Source of the DNA: JANLYC01 sp963815445
GTDB lineage: Bacteria > Actinomycetota > Actinomycetes > Propionibacteriales > Nocardioidaceae
NCBI GenBank assembly: GCA_963815445.1
Contig: CAWFGV010000005.1
Span: 124,001 to 188,000 of the forward strand
Length of the DNA stretch: 64,000 nt
Direction of reading: 5' to 3'
The translations under genes and the position numbers were made by a program. This document shows positions 41,874-51,463 of the stretch, in pieces (the stretch's first letter is position 1; each line of letters starts with the position of its first letter). The notes below the pieces were generated by a model. That model worked only from the letters and a program-made list of their open reading frames with translations. It was not told the DNA's origin and did not search any database.

Positions 41874-43810
41874 GGCAGCCTCGCCGTCAGCCGGGTCCCG
41901 GCCCCAGGGGCGGAGTCGACGGTGAGGCTGCCGCCGTGGGCGCGCGCCCGGTCGATCAGGCCGAGCAGCCCGCTGCCGCGACGGGCGTTGGCGCCGCCGG
42001 ACCCGTCGTCGGCGACGGTCAGCACCAGTTGCCCCTGCTCCCGGGCGAACGTGAGGATGACCCAGTGCGCCGACGCGTGCTTGACCGCGTTGGTGAGGCC
42101 CTCGGAGGCGATGAAGTACGCCGCCGTCTCCAGCTCGCTGGTGAACCGCTCGGGTGCGTCGCGCACGACGACCGGGATCGGCGATCGGGCAGCCAGCTCG
42201 CGCAGCGCCGACCCGAGACCTTCGTCGAGCGCCGCCGGGCGTAGCCCGGAGGCGAGCTCGCGCAGCTCGTCGATCGCGTTGCCCAGCTCGGCGACGGCGG
42301 CGTCGAGGGTGCGGTCGACCTCGGATGGCGCGCTCCCGTTGAGCGTGTGTTGGGCGTGGCGGAGGTCCAGCCCGATCGAGACCAGCCGCTGCTGGGCGCC
42401 GTCGTGGAGGTCCCGGGCGAGCCGGCGGCGCTCCTCGTCGGCGACGGTGATGATCCGCGCCCGGGAGCTGTCCAGTTCCTCCAGTCGCCGCCGCAGCTCT
42501 ACCTGCAGCCCGGCGATCTCCAGCGCCAGGCGGCCGGCGTCGAGCACGTCGGCCACCAGCCGGTCGTCGGTCTCCCGGTGGCGGACGAGCGTGATCACGT
42601 GGTGCCCGGTGTCGACGGAGGCGATGCGTCGGCCGGGTGCGGGCGGCAACGCCCGGGGCCGGCCGCTGACGTCGTAGGTCGTGCCTTCCGAGCGAAAGCC
42701 CAGGGCCAGGTCGCCGTCGCCGACGGCCGTGCGCAGCGCCTCCTCGACGCGGTCGGCGTCCGCCTCGCCGCGCCGGATACGGTCCACGAAGTCGGTCATC
42801 ATCCGCCGGGACTCGTACCTGGCCCGTCGGAACCGCCGGTCCACCCGGTCCTGGATCCGGGTGCGGAGCGGCCGGAACGCCGCCGTCACGACGAGCGCCG
42901 CAGCTGCCGCAGCCACTGGGGACGCAACGAACGCCCCCACAGCCAGCACGACTCCGGCGTACAAGCCGCCCAGCACCCCAGTGAGTGCTCCGTATAGGAC
43001 CGTGCCGCTGATCACCAGGTCGATGTCGTAGAGCTGGTGCCGGATGATCGCCACGCACACCGCGAGCGGCAGCAGCGGCAGCGCCAGTGCGGGCGCGTAG
43101 TGGATCGGAGTCCAGACGCTCCACAGCGCGGCGGATGTCGGGAGCACGATCGCCAGCAGCGCAGCCGCGAGCAGCACCCACTTCAGCTGTTGCCGCTCGA
43201 CCCCGCGCGAGCGGCGAAAGCGCACCAGCAGTGCCACCGCGCAGGCCACCAGAGAGGTGCCGATGAGGGCCGTTCCCACATAGAACGCCGGCTCGACCCA
43301 GGACGCGTCCGAGGCGAGCGGGTTGACCCCGGTGCTGAGGTCGTGTCCCAGGCGGGGATTGAGCACCCAGCCCGGGACCGCTACGACCGCCCCGACGCCC
43401 CACGCGGTCACCGCCCACCACCAGCGGCGGGAGAGGAACCGGCCGTCCGGGAATATCAAGAACAGCAGGCAGATCACCAGACCGCCAAGCGGCCACGAGG
43501 ACAGACTCACGATCTCGGCGTGGATCGCGCCGGGCCACCCCCCTTCGTACCCGTGGCGACCGTAGGAGAGGGCAGCGTCGAATGGCGCTTGCGTCAAGGT
43601 CAAGGCGGCGAGCAGCCAGCCGACCGGATGTCGAGGGTAATGCCAGACGATGACTGCTCCCGCGACAACCTGGACCACGGCGGCCACTGCGTAGGACACC
43701 GGCTGGCCGAGCGGCATCGCTCCGAGGGCGAGCCCGACCGCCGCGACCTCCAGCACGACCGTGGCGGCGACGACCGCGGCAACCAGGGAGCGCGCGACCA
43801 GGTGGGACAC
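41864..43810 (-). CDS. Sensor histidine kinase (HisKA_3 type)
   Basis: About 648 residues. It has several N-terminal membrane helices, a GAF-like or linker region, a HisKA_3 dimerisation helix with the phosphoacceptor histidine in RDLHDGAQQRL and a HATPase_c domain (GLTNAVKHA and DDGSGG). The GTG at 43810 is chosen because the hydrophobic N-terminus starts there; GTG 43858 would add 16 residues. The ligand is unknown. Pairs with the response regulator downstream, with 10 bp overlap. Confidence 0.88.
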   Translation of the reverse strand: MSHLVARSLVAAVVAATVVLEVAAVGLALGAMPLGQPVSYAVAAVVQVVAGAVIVWHYPRHPVGWLLAALTLTQAPFDAALSYGRHGYEGGWPGAIHAEIVSLSSWPLGGLVICLLFLIFPDGRFLSRRWWWAVTAWGVGAVVAVPGWVLNPRLGHDLSTGVNPLASDASWVEPAFYVGTALIGTSLVACAVALLVRFRRSRGVERQQLKWVLLAAALLAIVLPTSAALWSVWTPIHYAPALALPLLPLAVCVAIIRHQLYDIDLVISGTVLYGALTGVLGGLYAGVVLAVGAFVASPVAAAAAALVVTAAFRPLRTRIQDRVDRRFRRARYESRRMMTDFVDRIRRGEADADRVEEALRTAVGDGDLALGFRSEGTTYDVSGRPRALPPAPGRRIASVDTGHHVITLVRHRETDDRLVADVLDAGRLALEIAGLQVELRRRLEELDSSRARIITVADEERRRLARDLHDGAQQRLVSIGLDLRHAQHTLNGSAPSEVDRTLDAAVAELGNAIDELRELASGLRPAALDEGLGSALRELAARSPIPVVVRDAPERFTSELETAAYFIASEGLTNAVKHASAHWVILTFAREQGQLVLTVADDGSGGANARRGSGLLGLIDRARAHGGSLTVDSAPGAGTRLTARLPCG

Positions 43811-43964
43811 GAGTCGATGATCGCACCGCAGCGCCGGCACTGGACAGGTACTTGGCACGCAAGTCGACTACGTGCGAACACGGAGTCAGGTCGCGGGCGC
43901 CGCCCGATGTGCCACCGCCCCTCGACTCCTAGCGTCGGAGTCACCGACGACAAGGAGGTACACG

Positions 43965-44621
43965 ATGCCGACCACCACACTCACCCCCACCTCTCGCGCT
44001 CAGCAGATCCGCGGCGCTGGGGCCTGGTGCCTCGCAGGCGGCCTCCTGGGCATCGTTGAAGGGATCGTCACCCTCGCCTGGCCCCACCAAAGCACCGAGG
44101 AATGGTTCAGATACCCGCACAACGAATTCTGGTTCGTCATCTTCGAGCTGGCGTACGCCTTCCAGCACGTGCTGCTTGTCGCCGGTGGGGTGGCCCTGCT
44201 GTGGCTGCCGACCGTTGGCGCCTCTCGCACCGCCTTGATCGCGACACGGGTCGCCGTCACGGGGCTGGCCATTCTGGTGGTCACGGAGCTGTCCGCTATC
44301 GCCCTGTACAACCAGCGCAATGACTCCCCGTTGGCCACCGCCATTTCGACGAGCTTCATGTTACCCACCCTGCTGATCGGTGGCGGCTTCACCGTCGCCG
44401 GGATCGCCCTCATCCGACAGCGCGGCGCCGACTGGGCTGGCGCCCGCTGGCTGCCCGCCGCCGTCCTTGCCCCGGGTGCCTACACCTTTGTGGTGTTCAT
44501 TCCCGCGATCAATGGGTCGGACGTCGTCGCCCGTCTCGGCATTAGCGGCTGGATGCTGCTCTTCGCCGTCCTCGGCTACGGGCTCATCCGGCTCGATGGT
44601 CGAGGCGCGAGCCAGCCATGA
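43965..44621 (+). CDS. Multi-pass membrane protein, unknown
   Basis: A 218-residue protein with about six membrane helices (GAWCLAGGLLGIVEGIVTLA, VLLVAGGVALLWL and others). AAGGAGG stands 7 nt before the ATG at 43965. No domain recognised; general layout resembles DUF4386-like membrane proteins. Divergent from the histidine kinase gene with about 150 bp between, so it may be the target of that two-component system. A similar type of membrane protein (60554) sits beside the second two-component system. Confidence 0.65.
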   Translation: MPTTTLTPTSRAQQIRGAGAWCLAGGLLGIVEGIVTLAWPHQSTEEWFRYPHNEFWFVIFELAYAFQHVLLVAGGVALLWLPTVGASRTALIATRVAVTGLAILVVTELSAIALYNQRNDSPLATAISTSFMLPTLLIGGGFTVAGIALIRQRGADWAGARWLPAAVLAPGAYTFVVFIPAINGSDVVARLGISGWMLLFAVLGYGLIRLDGRGASQP

Positions 44622-44834
44622 CTACGGCCCTCGGATGAATGTGAGGCACCACCGCCCCAGGTCCACCAGATCGGGATTCGACACGTCATCGGATAGTCAT
44701 CGAAAACGACAGGCAAGCGTCCCGAGAAGTTCCGATAGAGTCGGACCCGTCCGATGAGGAACCTCCTCAACAACCCGGGGTTTCCCAGAGGGACCAGAGT
44801 TGTGAAGTAGTCCGGGACCGGCCTCCGATCACGT

Positions 44835-44884
44835 CCAGACGTCGCAGGTTCAAATCCTGCCCCCGCTACCAAATTCAGGCTCGG
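44835..44884 (+). repeat. attR-like repeat: tRNA 3' half duplicate
   Basis: It repeats the T-arm, acceptor strand and CCA of the initiator tRNA plus the first terminator arm (44 identical bases from 44841). The 5' half of the tRNA is absent, so it is not a functional tRNA. A mismatched terminator hairpin follows to 44909. The identity begins in the anticodon stem, consistent with a recombination core there. Confidence 0.85.
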
Positions 44885-45068
44885 ATTCCCTTGGGGATTC
44901 GAGCCTGAAAGCAGTTGAAGCTGAACCGGTCATCGAATAGTGATCGCTTACGCCAGGTGCCCTCGGTTGTGCCGGCCAGCAGGAAAGTACTCCGCTAGGC
45001 CGCTGCGACGGCCAGCAGCGAGGCCAGCCAGGTCCGACTCGCGTACACGGTCGTCAGGTCCGCTGCGG

Positions 45069-45785
45069 CTAGCCGGCGGTCGTGAACTCGGCGGACTCGA
45101 CCATGGCGGCGAGCTCGGCGGAGTCGGCGGCCTCCGGACCGCTCCGCGTCCCGCCGACGACGCGTTGGCCGTGCACATTGAGGATCCACTCGCGGAAGGT
45201 CGCGCTGGGCACGTCCAGTTGCAACCACGATCCCTCGGCGCCGTAGATGGTGACGTTCCCGACTCGGCAACGATCGATGTCGGCGGGTGCGGTGGTCTTC
45301 AGGTAGACCCCGTGGTAGCCGCCGACGGTCACGGGCACCGGTTGCGAGGTCTTCATGTGCCGCTGGGCGACCAGCGCGGTCACGAGGTCGTGGACGCTGG
45401 TGCCCGCACTGACGTGCTTCCCGCCGAAGCACGGATCGGTCTCAACCTGCGTCACAGACCCCCAGAAGGCCATGTCGCCCTGGTCGGACCCGATGACCGA
45501 GCCGTGGCTGACGTAGCCCTCGGGCACGTCGACGATGGCCCGCGTCGGGCCGTCATCGAAGAGGAGTTCCATCGAGTACGTCCCAGGCTCCAAAGGGGTG
45601 TTCTCGGGGACCTGCATGAGATCGATCGGTTCGTCGGGCGCCGGAGTCGTGGAGGTAGCGGCCGACTGGGTGGTCGTGGTGTCGCCGCTGCTCGTCGTGG
45701 TGTCAGGGCTGGTGCAGGCGCCGACGAGACCGGCGATGGCGACCAGTGCGACGGGTGCGAGCGGCAAGAGGGGACGTCTGGTCAT
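45069..45785 (-). CDS. Putative lipoprotein
   Basis: A 238-residue protein with a lipoprotein signal peptide: a short charged start (MTRRP), a hydrophobic core and the lipobox LVGAC with the acylated cysteine near residue 24. A Thr/Ser-rich linker follows, then an unrecognised globular domain with two further cysteines. It should be anchored on the outer face of the cytoplasmic membrane. It is divergent from the large BTAD/WD40 regulator with 133 bp between, so they may share control. Function unknown. Confidence 0.75.
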   Translation of the reverse strand: MTRRPLLPLAPVALVAIAGLVGACTSPDTTTSSGDTTTTQSAATSTTPAPDEPIDLMQVPENTPLEPGTYSMELLFDDGPTRAIVDVPEGYVSHGSVIGSDQGDMAFWGSVTQVETDPCFGGKHVSAGTSVHDLVTALVAQRHMKTSQPVPVTVGGYHGVYLKTTAPADIDRCRVGNVTIYGAEGSWLQLDVPSATFREWILNVHGQRVVGGTRSGPEAADSAELAAMVESAEFTTAG

Positions 45786-45918
45786 GGCGAGCTCCTGAAT
45801 CAGTGTTGATGCGGACCACCTCTTTGTGGCGGGGAGCGGTGTCGGCGGGGCGTTGGTGCGGTGTCAGTCCGGTAACAGGCACCTTGACGCGACCCGCCGT
45901 GAGGTCGACTGTCGAGGC

Positions 45919-48900
45919 ATGGGTATCGCCGTGCTCGGCCCGCTCCAGGTCGAGGGCAGCGCCAACGGTTTGGGTCCGCGGGATCGTGTGGTTCTGTCGG
46001 CCCTGGTGGTTCGTGCCGGCGCCCCGATCCCGCAGGACGCGCTGGCGGACGCCCTGTGGGGCGACGAGGTGCCGGCGACGTGGGCGAAGGTGGTCCAGGG
46101 ATGCATCGTCCGGCTGCGCAAGGTGCTCGGTCCGGCCGCCATCGAGTCGGGGCCGTCGGGGTACCGCTTGACGCTGAGTGAGGACGAGCTGGACCACCGG
46201 ACGTTCGAGCGGCTCCTGGAGCGGGGGAGGGAGGCGCTTGCCGCGGGAGACCCGGCGCGCTCGTCGTATCTGCTTCAGGAGGCGCTGGACCTGTGGCGGG
46301 GGCCGGCGCTGGGTGATCTGGAGGAGTGGGGGCCGGGCACGGTGGAGGCCGGGCGCCTCGAAGGCCTGCGGATGGACGCGGAGGAGGTCTGGGTCGAGGC
46401 CGAGATCGCCGCCGGTCATTCGCAGGCGGTGCTGGAGCGCGCGCGGGTTTTGGTGGCCGAGACGCCGTACAGGGAACGGCGGTGGGCGCTGCTTGCAACG
46501 GCCCTGTACCAAGCTGGTCGGCAGCCTGAGGCGCTGGGCGCGTTGAAGCGCGCGCGGACGATGCTGGTCGGAGAGCTCGGTCTGGACCCCGGACCTGAGC
46601 TCGTTCGGCTGGAACGGTTGTTGCTGCAGCAGGATCCGTCTCTGAGCCCGCCGGAGGCGCACGAGGCCAGCATGGTGTGTCCCTACCGCGGGCTGCTTCC
46701 CTACGGCACCGAGGACGCAGACACGTTCTTCGGCCGTCACGACGACGTTGCTGCGTGTCTGAGGCGGTTGCGGGACGCCGGGGTCCTCGCCGTGATCGGA
46801 CCGTCAGGCGTGGGCAAGTCCTCACTGATCCTGGCCGGGGTGGTCGCGTCCTTGACGCGGGACGGGACGCCAGTCCTCGTGACCACGCCCGGGGAGCATC
46901 CGATGGACGCGCTGCGCGGGTTGAAGCCCCGCGGACGTCAGACCCTGGTGGTGGACCAGGCCGAGGAGGCGGTCACCGTCTGCACGGATGCGGCCGAGCG
47001 GGAGCGGTTCTTCACCGCCCTGGCCGAACACGTCGGCGCTGGTGGCGCGCTGGTCGTGTCGCTGCGCGCCGACCACCTCGGCGACCTGGTGCCGTACCCG
47101 AGCGTCGCGCGCGTGCTCGAAGAGGGCATGTATCTGCTGGGCCCGATGAACGAGCCCGAGCTCCGCAGCGCCGTCGAGGGACCCGCTCGGCGTGCTGGTC
47201 TTCGGCTCGAGCCGGGTCTGGTCGACCTGCTGATCCGCGAGGTCGAGGGCGAGCCGGCCGCGTTGCCGCTGCTCTCCCACGTACTGCGCGAGACCTGGCA
47301 ACGACGCGAGGGCCCGACCCTGACCGTCTCGGGTTACCGGGCTACTGGCGGGATCCGCCAGGCGGTCACCCAGTCCGCCGAATCGCTGTACGACGCGATG
47401 GATGCCGCCCGCCGTGCTCAGCTTCGCGGGCTGATGCTCCGGCTGGTCTCGGCCGCCGACGACGGCGACCCGGTCCGCACCCGACTGCCGCGCGACAGGG
47501 TCGCCGCTGACGTCGCCCACTCGGGGCTGGTCGAGCAGTTGGTCACTGCCCGGCTGGTCGCCGTCGACGGCGACACCCTGCAGATCGCGCACGAGGCCCT
47601 GGTGCGAGTGTGGCCACGGCTGCGTGGCTGGCTCGACGACGATGTGGAAGGCCAACGGCTGCTCCGGCACCTTGCCGGCGCAGCCGACGCCTGGGACGCC
47701 ATGGGCCGACCCGACAGCGAGCTCTACCGCGGAATGCGGCTGAGCCGCACCGTGGAGTGGTGCGATCGCGGGACGCCGGACCTGAACGACACCGAGACCC
47801 GGTTCCTCGATGCCTCCGTCGCACTTGCTTCGGTGGAACAACGCGCCGCCGAGACGACGGCTGCCCGGGAACGCAGATCCCGGCGACGGTTGCGCAGCGC
47901 GCTGGCCGGGGTCGGCCTCTTCCTGCTGGTCGCCCTGGTCGCCGGCGTCCTCGCCGTACGCGCTGCGGACCGGGCCGAGGAGAACCGGCGGAGCAGTGAG
48001 GCGGCGGCCCGGTTGGCCGAGGCCCGGCGGGCCGATGCACAGGCAGCCGTACAGGAGAACCCGACCACCGGACTGCTCGTCGCGCTCGAGGCACTCACCG
48101 TCGATGACTCCGCGCAGGCCAGGGACGCCCTGGCCTTGCTGTTGACCCGGGCCGGCTCCCTGGAGGCCACCCGCGATCTCGACGGGCTGCCGGTGTCCAT
48201 GTCGGCGAGCCCGGACGGGTCGATGCTGGCCGTCAGCTTCGCACCCAATGCGCCCGAGGCCGGAGTCCACCTGTTCGACAGCGCGACGCTGGAGCCGGTC
48301 GAGTTCGGCGCGACAGCTCCGTCCAGCATCATCCGCTTCTCGCCTGACGGTCGCCAGGTCGCGATGGCGGTCAACGAGTGGGTGCCACAGGGACGGCCAG
48401 CGAGACTCGACAAGCAGCCCATCCAGCTGTACGACCTGCCGAACGGCACCCTCTCTGCGCACCAGCTCGGCGGGATGCCCGACGGCAGCGGCGTGGAGTA
48501 CGCCTTGGAGTACAGCGACGACGGCCGACGGCTCGCCGCCGTGGTGCAGCACTACGACTCCGCCGCCGGGCACTGGACCGGGACTCGGCACGGCCACCGT
48601 CTGGGACCTGGCTCACCCGGCTCGGCCGGTCTTCGGTCTGACCGTTCCGGAGCACTGCCGCCGTCGCGCTCAGCCCGAAGGGCGCCCGCCTCTACGTCGC
48701 GATGAAGGGGAAGCATTCGGTGCGCGCCTTTGACGTGGACTCCGGCCGGTTGCTCGCCTCGGCCGACGACCTGTTCCTCACCGCACCGACATCTGGGCGG
48801 CCTCGACGTCAGCCCCGACGGGTCGACGGTCGCCGTCACCAGCGAGGACCGCATCCTCCAGCTCGACTCCAAGACCCTGCGCCGACGTGGCCCGGACCTG

Positions 48901-50151
48901 CGCGGCCCCGACCTGGCCGAAGGCGGCCGCTACTCGCACCACGGGAGCCTCTTGGCGACCGCCTCGAGCGACGACAGCGTGATCGTCTGGGACGCCGCCA
49001 CGGGCGTACTTCTGCATCGCTTCGCAGTGCCCGGTGGGGTGTGGGCGACGAGCATCGACTGGTCCGCGGACGACCAGACCCTGTATGCGGCGGGAGAGAA
49101 CCTGATGAAGTGGCGTCTCGGCGGCGTTCCGGGCCTGCTGACTCTCGGGGAGGACACCCCCGCCGTCGAAGGCACCGCCTACGGCATCTCGCTCGCGGCG
49201 CCGGACGGGCACACCCTGGCCCGGACCCAGTCCGGACGACTCTGGTTCGTCGACCTCGCTACCGGCCGCGAGACCTCCCGGTCGGCCCCGCTTCCCGACG
49301 TCTGGGGTCCGCGATGGTCGCCCGACTCGCGCTGGCTGCTCACGACTGCCGGCGATGAGCGTCTGCGCATCTGGAACACGCGGACGGGTCGTCAGGTCGC
49401 GGTCAAGCAGTTCCCCAAGGGGGCTGAGCTGCGGGCGACGTTCAGCCCCGACGGGGACCGGGTCTACGTGGTCGATCGCAACGGGAAGCTCTCGACCTAC
49501 GACCGCGCGACGCTCCGCCGGGTCCGGGCTGGGGTCGAGGTCGGGACGGGGGTGACCACGATGGGCGCCCGGGGCGATGTGGTGCTCCTCCTCAGGAGCG
49601 ACGGCTCGTTCCTGCGGGTCCGGCCCGAGACCGGGGAGATCATCGGCGACGCCCCGGAGGGCACCCTGACCGACCCCGACAACGCCCCCAACGACCTGTC
49701 GCCCGACGGGTCGCTGCTGGCCACGTCCGACGCGTCGCACCACATGCGTCTCCTCAATGTCGAGAGTCTCGAATGGATCGGATCCAATGTCCGTACCGAC
49801 ACCCTCGCGGACGCGGGCGGATGGGTCGCCTTCGCTCCAGACGGCAGCCAGTTCGCCGCGCTGCAGCTCAACGGGATCGGGCTCTGGGACGGACACACGG
49901 GGGACTACCAGGGCAGCCTCCCAATCCCCGCGCTCGCCACCGGCGCGTCCATCCGCTACCTCCCCAACAGCTCGGGTCTCCTGGTCGCTGCCCGGGACGG
50001 CAGGACCTGGACCGCCGACACCCGCACTGACACCTGGGTTGAGCGAGCCTGCACCATCGCCGGCCGCAACCTGACAGTGGCTGAGTGGGACCAATTCTTC
50101 CCCAGCCGGCCCTACGAGCCGACCTGCCCCCAGTGGCCCGCCGGCTCATGA
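45919..50151 (+). pseudogene. BTAD/STAND/WD40 membrane-spanning regulator, frameshifted
   Basis: One gene of about 1410 codons read in several frames. The order is an OmpR-type winged helix (residues 1-95, IAVLGPLQVEG...GPSGYRLTL), a BTAD helical domain (to about 250), a STAND-type ATPase with P-loop GPSGVGKSSL at about 294-303, a membrane helix (about 660-682) and WD40-type repeats. Three single extra bases near 48594, 48655 and 48787 move the frame 1-2-0-1; a TGA at 48703-48705 cuts the first frame. Without them the repeats read through (TATVWDLAHPARPVFGLTVP, then AVALSPKGARLYVAMKGKHS). The likely role is a membrane-tethered regulator; ligand unknown. Confidence 0.75.
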
Positions 50152-50260
50152 CCGGAGACCATGGGACCGTTCGGCTGACGGTGTAGGCAGAATTGAACAG
50201 AGCCATCCTCGCTGGACCCGACAAGTCGGCGCCCATGGCCGCGGCGGTGCAGGACCGACC

Positions 50261-50752
50261 TCACGGGTCTGGAAGAGGAACCTTCGAACGGAGCCGCTCG
50301 AGGGCCCGGTGGGCATGGCTCTTCACCGTGCCTTGGCTGACCCGCAGGTCGGTCGCCGTCTCGGCGACCGACAGCCCGAGCCAATAGCGCAGCACCACGA
50401 CCGTGCGCTGCATCTCTGGCAGCGACTGCAGCGCAGCGAAGAGGTCGTAGCGCGCGTCTAGGTCCAGTTGCGGAGCAGCGTCGTCGTGCCCGTCCAACCC
50501 CGGCCGCTCGCGCCGCCACCAGGGCCGGCGGATCTCGTCGAGGTTGGTGTGGACGATGATTTGCCGGACGTAGGCCTCCTCACGGCCGTCGCGGCGCACC
50601 CGCGGCCACGCGACATAAAGTTTGATGAGCGATGTCTGCAGGAGGTCCTCGGCCCGACCCCAGTCACCACACACGGCGTACGCCATCTGGCGCAGCCGCG
50701 CCTGCCGCCCAGCAACGAACTCGACGTATGCCGCCTCGTCCGTGGGTTTCAG
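50261..50752 (-). CDS. SigE-type ECF sigma factor, probably CTG start
   Basis: 163 residues from CTG 50752. Region 2 reads YVEFVAGRQARLRQMAYAVC and DWGRAEDLLQTSLIKLY; region 4 reads LPEMQRTVVVLRYWLGLSVA and VSQGTVKSHAHRALERL. The first ATG (50686) would remove about 22 residues of region 2. No ATG, GTG or TTG lies between, and the CTG stands where homologues begin M-K-P-T-D. It overlaps the TGA of the upstream membrane protein gene (CTGA, like the usual ATGA), so it may start by coupling. It directs RNA polymerase to unknown promoters. Confidence 0.82.
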   Translation of the reverse strand: MKPTDEAAYVEFVAGRQARLRQMAYAVCGDWGRAEDLLQTSLIKLYVAWPRVRRDGREEAYVRQIIVHTNLDEIRRPWWRRERPGLDGHDDAAPQLDLDARYDLFAALQSLPEMQRTVVVLRYWLGLSVAETATDLRVSQGTVKSHAHRALERLRSKVPLPDP

Positions 50753-51291
50753 GACCCCTCCCCCGTCGGGAGCCAGCCCTCGGCACGGAGCCAGGACACA
50801 AGATCGTCACCGCGCTCGGCAGTGACCAGCTGGTTGACCTGCCAGCCGTCGCCGTCTTGGAGTAGCAGGACGAAGGAACGCTCACCCCTGACGCGCGTCT
50901 CGAGCCCGAATGCGCTCTCGCCCGCACGGACAACCGGGCCGATGGTGAACCCGGCAGGATGGTTGGCCAGTTGCGGCACCCCGTCGACGAGCACGACCTC
51001 GAGCGCGGGGCCGGCCGTCTGGTTGGTCGTGCGACCGTCGACCGGCTGCGACGCGTCCGCCGAAGGGGTTGGCGACGTCGAGGAGGTCCCGACCAGGGCT
51101 GGGGCCGAGGTCGGTGACCCATGCATCGTCACGACCGGCAGCGCCGCCGCTACCAGGACTGCGGCGGCACCTGTAGCCATCCGGATTCGTCGGCGGCGTA
51201 CAGCTGCCCGCCCGGCGGCCAGCCGCTGCTCCGGCGGTGGAAGCGGAGGGCCGTGGCCGATCGCCTGGTCGAGCTGCTCACGAATGTCCAT
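50749..51291 (-). CDS. Membrane protein, possible anti-sigma factor
   Basis: A 180-residue protein with a short cytoplasmic N-terminus ending in a basic RRRRIR stretch, one membrane helix (about residues 37-55), a Ser/Thr/Pro linker and an external domain. Single-pass proteins encoded beside SigE-type sigma factors often act as anti-sigma factors, but no zinc HxxxCxxC motif is present. Here it precedes the sigma gene and its stop codon overlaps the sigma start. Role inferred from context only. Confidence 0.65.
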   Translation of the reverse strand: MDIREQLDQAIGHGPPLPPPEQRLAAGRAAVRRRRIRMATGAAAVLVAAALPVVTMHGSPTSAPALVGTSSTSPTPSADASQPVDGRTTNQTAGPALEVVLVDGVPQLANHPAGFTIGPVVRAGESAFGLETRVRGERSFVLLLQDGDGWQVNQLVTAERGDDLVSWLRAEGWLPTGEGS

Positions 51292-51463
51292 ACTCTTCTT
51301 ACGTACCGAACCTCCGATCCGTTGTCATTCCACCACGTGCTGCCACAGTGCGGCTTGGGAAGCGACCATCAGGGAGCCATCCGGCCTCATCGCTCGCGGT
51401 CGCACCAGGCCGAACAACGGAGAAGGTCAGGTACGGCGCGGATTCGCCGGACCGGTTGCGGTG

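Larger units (their letters stand above)
40395..44884. mobile_element. Degraded integrative element in the initiator tRNA gene
   Basis: Direct repeats of the tRNA 3' end, exactly 4440 bp apart, flank this segment. The intact tRNA is on the left. An integrase remnant lies next to the left repeat, as in tyrosine-recombinase islands. The cargo is one small membrane protein, a NarL-type two-component system and one membrane protein; there are no replication, transfer or phage genes. It probably cannot move on its own. Since the integrase has no catalytic domain, the element is either old or was trimmed by deletion. Confidence 0.7.

Noticed and set aside
44576..44872. A minus-strand frame starting VAGAGFEPATSG
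   Set aside because: This wording is the well-known false translation of a reversed tRNA 3' end; here it comes from the tRNA fragment in the right-hand repeat.
44835..44872. A second tRNA-Met
   Set aside because: Only the T-arm and acceptor 3' strand are present; anticodon arm, D-arm and 5' acceptor strand are missing.
40395..44884. Prophage or conjugative element
   Set aside because: No structural, replication or transfer genes are visible; only an integrase remnant and regulatory/membrane cargo.
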